Assembly: GCA_035652095.1 (NCBI GenBank) | Contig: DASREM010000055.1 | Span: 62,001 to 126,000, forward strand | From: DASREM01 sp035652095 | GTDB lineage: Bacteria > Acidobacteriota > Terriglobia > Terriglobales > Acidobacteriaceae | Length of the DNA stretch: 64,000 nt | Reading direction: 5' to 3' | Shown here: piece after piece, positions 62,741 through 64,000 of the stretch | Layout of the letters: every line of letters starts with the position of its first letter | Numbering within the stretch: position 1 is the first letter of the stretch | Notes under the pieces: generated by a model | Told to the model about the DNA's origin: nothing | The model's database searches: none | Seen by the model: only the letters and a program-made list of their open reading frames with translations | Position numbers and translations under genes: made by a program

Positions 62741-64000
62741 ATGCTGCCCTCTATTGTTCGCCTGGCTGCCGTTGTCCTACTCTGGCCTGTTGGTGTTGCG
62801 CAGTCAAGTTCCACCCCGACTGGGCCACGAGGCAAAGGGTCTCCCCCCGGGGAGACCCTCAAGGTGTGCCCCCGATGTATTCACGCGTATGAAGCTTTCC
62901 TGGCCTCCGACGCGCTGAATGGCCGCGGCAGCGCAACTCACGACGAATTGGTCGCGGCTACCTACCTCGCCTCAAAGCTCGAAGAATTCGGGATTACCCC
63001 GGCTGGCGACAATGGCGGGTACCTGCAAAAGGTCCCGCTCATCCGGCGCAAGTTCTCCATCCCGCCGCTGCTTCGATTTTCCGATCCCCAAACCCATGAC
63101 GAGGTCACGTGGAAGCACGGTCTGGAAATGCTGCTGCTGCACACGGGCGATTCAGAGGCAAGCGGCCCGCTGCAAAAAGTAGTGGGCGGCGAAGACGCTC
63201 CCGCAATACAAAAAGGAGCTTTCGTATTGCTGCTCGGCAAGCCGGGCGGGCCGGTTCCAACTCGATCCCAGGCACTCAAAGTCTGGCAGCAGGGGGCGGC
63301 GGCGGTGATGGTCCCCGAAAATCCCGGGTACGGCGCCTACTGGCAACAGCTTGGCGAGAAGATCTTCGGCGGAGGGATTGAACTGCCCGATGCCGGCGGA
63401 AAGGAACCTCTCGATCGCTCCACGCTGATCATGCTGAACGATGACGCGCTGAAACGGATCGAGAAACTTGAAGATGGCATCATCTTCTCGCTCAATGCTC
63501 CGGTTGAAAAAACCGAGAACCTTACCACCTGGAATGTGGTCGGGAAACTTCCGGGCCGGAGCCCTGCTCTGGCGAAGGCAGCGATCCTATTCTCCGCGCA
63601 CTATGACCATCTTGGGATCAGCGAGCCGGTGAATGGAGACTCCATCTACAACGGGGCGGATGATGATGCCTCGGGCGTGGCGGCCGTCCTCGAACTGGCT
63701 CGGGTGCTGAGCTCTGGACGCCGGCCGCGGCGCCCGGTTTTGTTCGCGCTGTTCGGCAGCGAAGAACTTGGCGGCCTTGGCTCTGACTATTTCCGCGATC
63801 ACCCGCCGGTACCGCTCAACCAGATTGCAGCCAACCTGGAATTCGAAATGATCGGCCGTCCCGATCCGAAAATTCCAGCCAACGCCATGTTCCTGTCGGG
63901 ATGGGAGCGCTCAAACCTTGGCCCGGTGCTGGCCCATCATGGAGCGCACCTGGTTGCAGACCCGCACCCGGAACAAAACTTTTTTGCCCGCTCCGATAAT
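62741..64000 (+). CDS. M28-family zinc peptidase (3' end missing)
   Basis: About 420 residues are visible and the frame runs off the window. The signal peptide is LPSIVRLAAVVLLWPVGVAQ. A protease-associated-like insert occupies about residues 120-270. The M28 metal sites are AHYDHLG (His), NGADDDASG (Asp) and FGSEELGGLGS (Glu pair). The next ligand position reads LEFEMIGR, with Glu where most members have Asp; the last ligand is beyond the edge. Such enzymes are secreted aminopeptidases. Confidence 0.88.
   Translation, partial: MLPSIVRLAAVVLLWPVGVAQSSSTPTGPRGKGSPPGETLKVCPRCIHAYEAFLASDALNGRGSATHDELVAATYLASKLEEFGITPAGDNGGYLQKVPLIRRKFSIPPLLRFSDPQTHDEVTWKHGLEMLLLHTGDSEASGPLQKVVGGEDAPAIQKGAFVLLLGKPGGPVPTRSQALKVWQQGAAAVMVPENPGYGAYWQQLGEKIFGGGIELPDAGGKEPLDRSTLIMLNDDALKRIEKLEDGIIFSLNAPVEKTENLTTWNVVGKLPGRSPALAKAAILFSAHYDHLGISEPVNGDSIYNGADDDASGVAAVLELARVLSSGRRPRRPVLFALFGSEELGGLGSDYFRDHPPVPLNQIAANLEFEMIGRPDPKIPANAMFLSGWERSNLGPVLAHHGAHLVADPHPEQNFFARSDN

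Overview
The window looks like a chromosomal segment of an acidobacterium (Acidobacteriota, probably class Terriglobia, near Koribacter/Sulfotelmatobacter-type soil lineages). This is inferred from the GC-rich sequence, a PEP-CTERM protein, several conserved-hypothetical proteins of a style I associate with Acidobacteria, the mix of exported and twin-arginine-type proteins, and degenerate dispersed intergenic repeats. No rRNA is present to confirm it. I found no tRNA, rRNA, CRISPR array, prophage or insertion sequence. Most of it is core or conserved accessory genome. The first gene (glgC) and last gene (an M28 peptidase) are cut by the window edges.

Layout. 1-8.5 kb: the end of glgC, two exported unknowns, then a tightly overlapping four-gene unit (ECF sigma factor, zinc-finger anti-sigma, B-box/LiaF-like membrane protein, LiaF-like/DUF4097 protein) that reads as an envelope-stress module, followed by a gamma-carbonic anhydrase. 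8.6-14.3 kb: hisS, two small exported proteins, aspS, and a D-amino-acid-oxidase-like protein whose domain order is circularly permuted. 14.4-21.2 kb: an APC permease, a HerA-like ATPase, a Clp-repeat protein without ATPase, and a membrane pyrophosphatase with its own promoter and terminator. 21.2-26.2 kb: a Fur-family regulator with an outer-membrane-like protein and cytochrome c, operators of the TGCAA-N5-TTGCAA type, an MscS channel, and rho with a small omega-like gene upstream. 26.2-34 kb: a structured leader and PEP-CTERM gene, a sulfotransferase, YifB/ComM, a PAS histidine kinase, a thiolase, and a very small self-contained unit encoding a 15-residue Lys-rich peptide.

34-41 kb: on the minus strand, the heat-shock operon hrcA-grpE-dnaJ-rsmE followed by a UvrD-type helicase-nuclease, with a near-CIRCE element and a good sigma-70 promoter in front. 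dnaJ has no ordinary start codon. 41-49 kb: an MSOX-like flavin oxidase, an Mrp ATPase, cytochrome bd oxidase (cydAB), two short-chain dehydrogenases, a thioesterase, a Cys-rich unknown, a small TPR protein and a Lon-substrate-domain protein. 49-52 kb: a ChlI/MoxR-like AAA protein paired with a VWA protein. 52-64 kb: a Tat-type flavoprotein, a CDGSH protein, a glycosyltransferase, a PAS hybrid kinase with an NtrC-type regulator and a receiver-like protein, a glycine-zipper protein, pfkA, an Ig-like lipoprotein and the truncated peptidase.

The strongest candidates for something new are the permuted oxidase, the tiny Lys-rich transcription unit, the non-standard dnaJ start and the TTGCAA-type Fur-family operators. 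I did not find an obvious new multi-gene defence or biosynthetic system.
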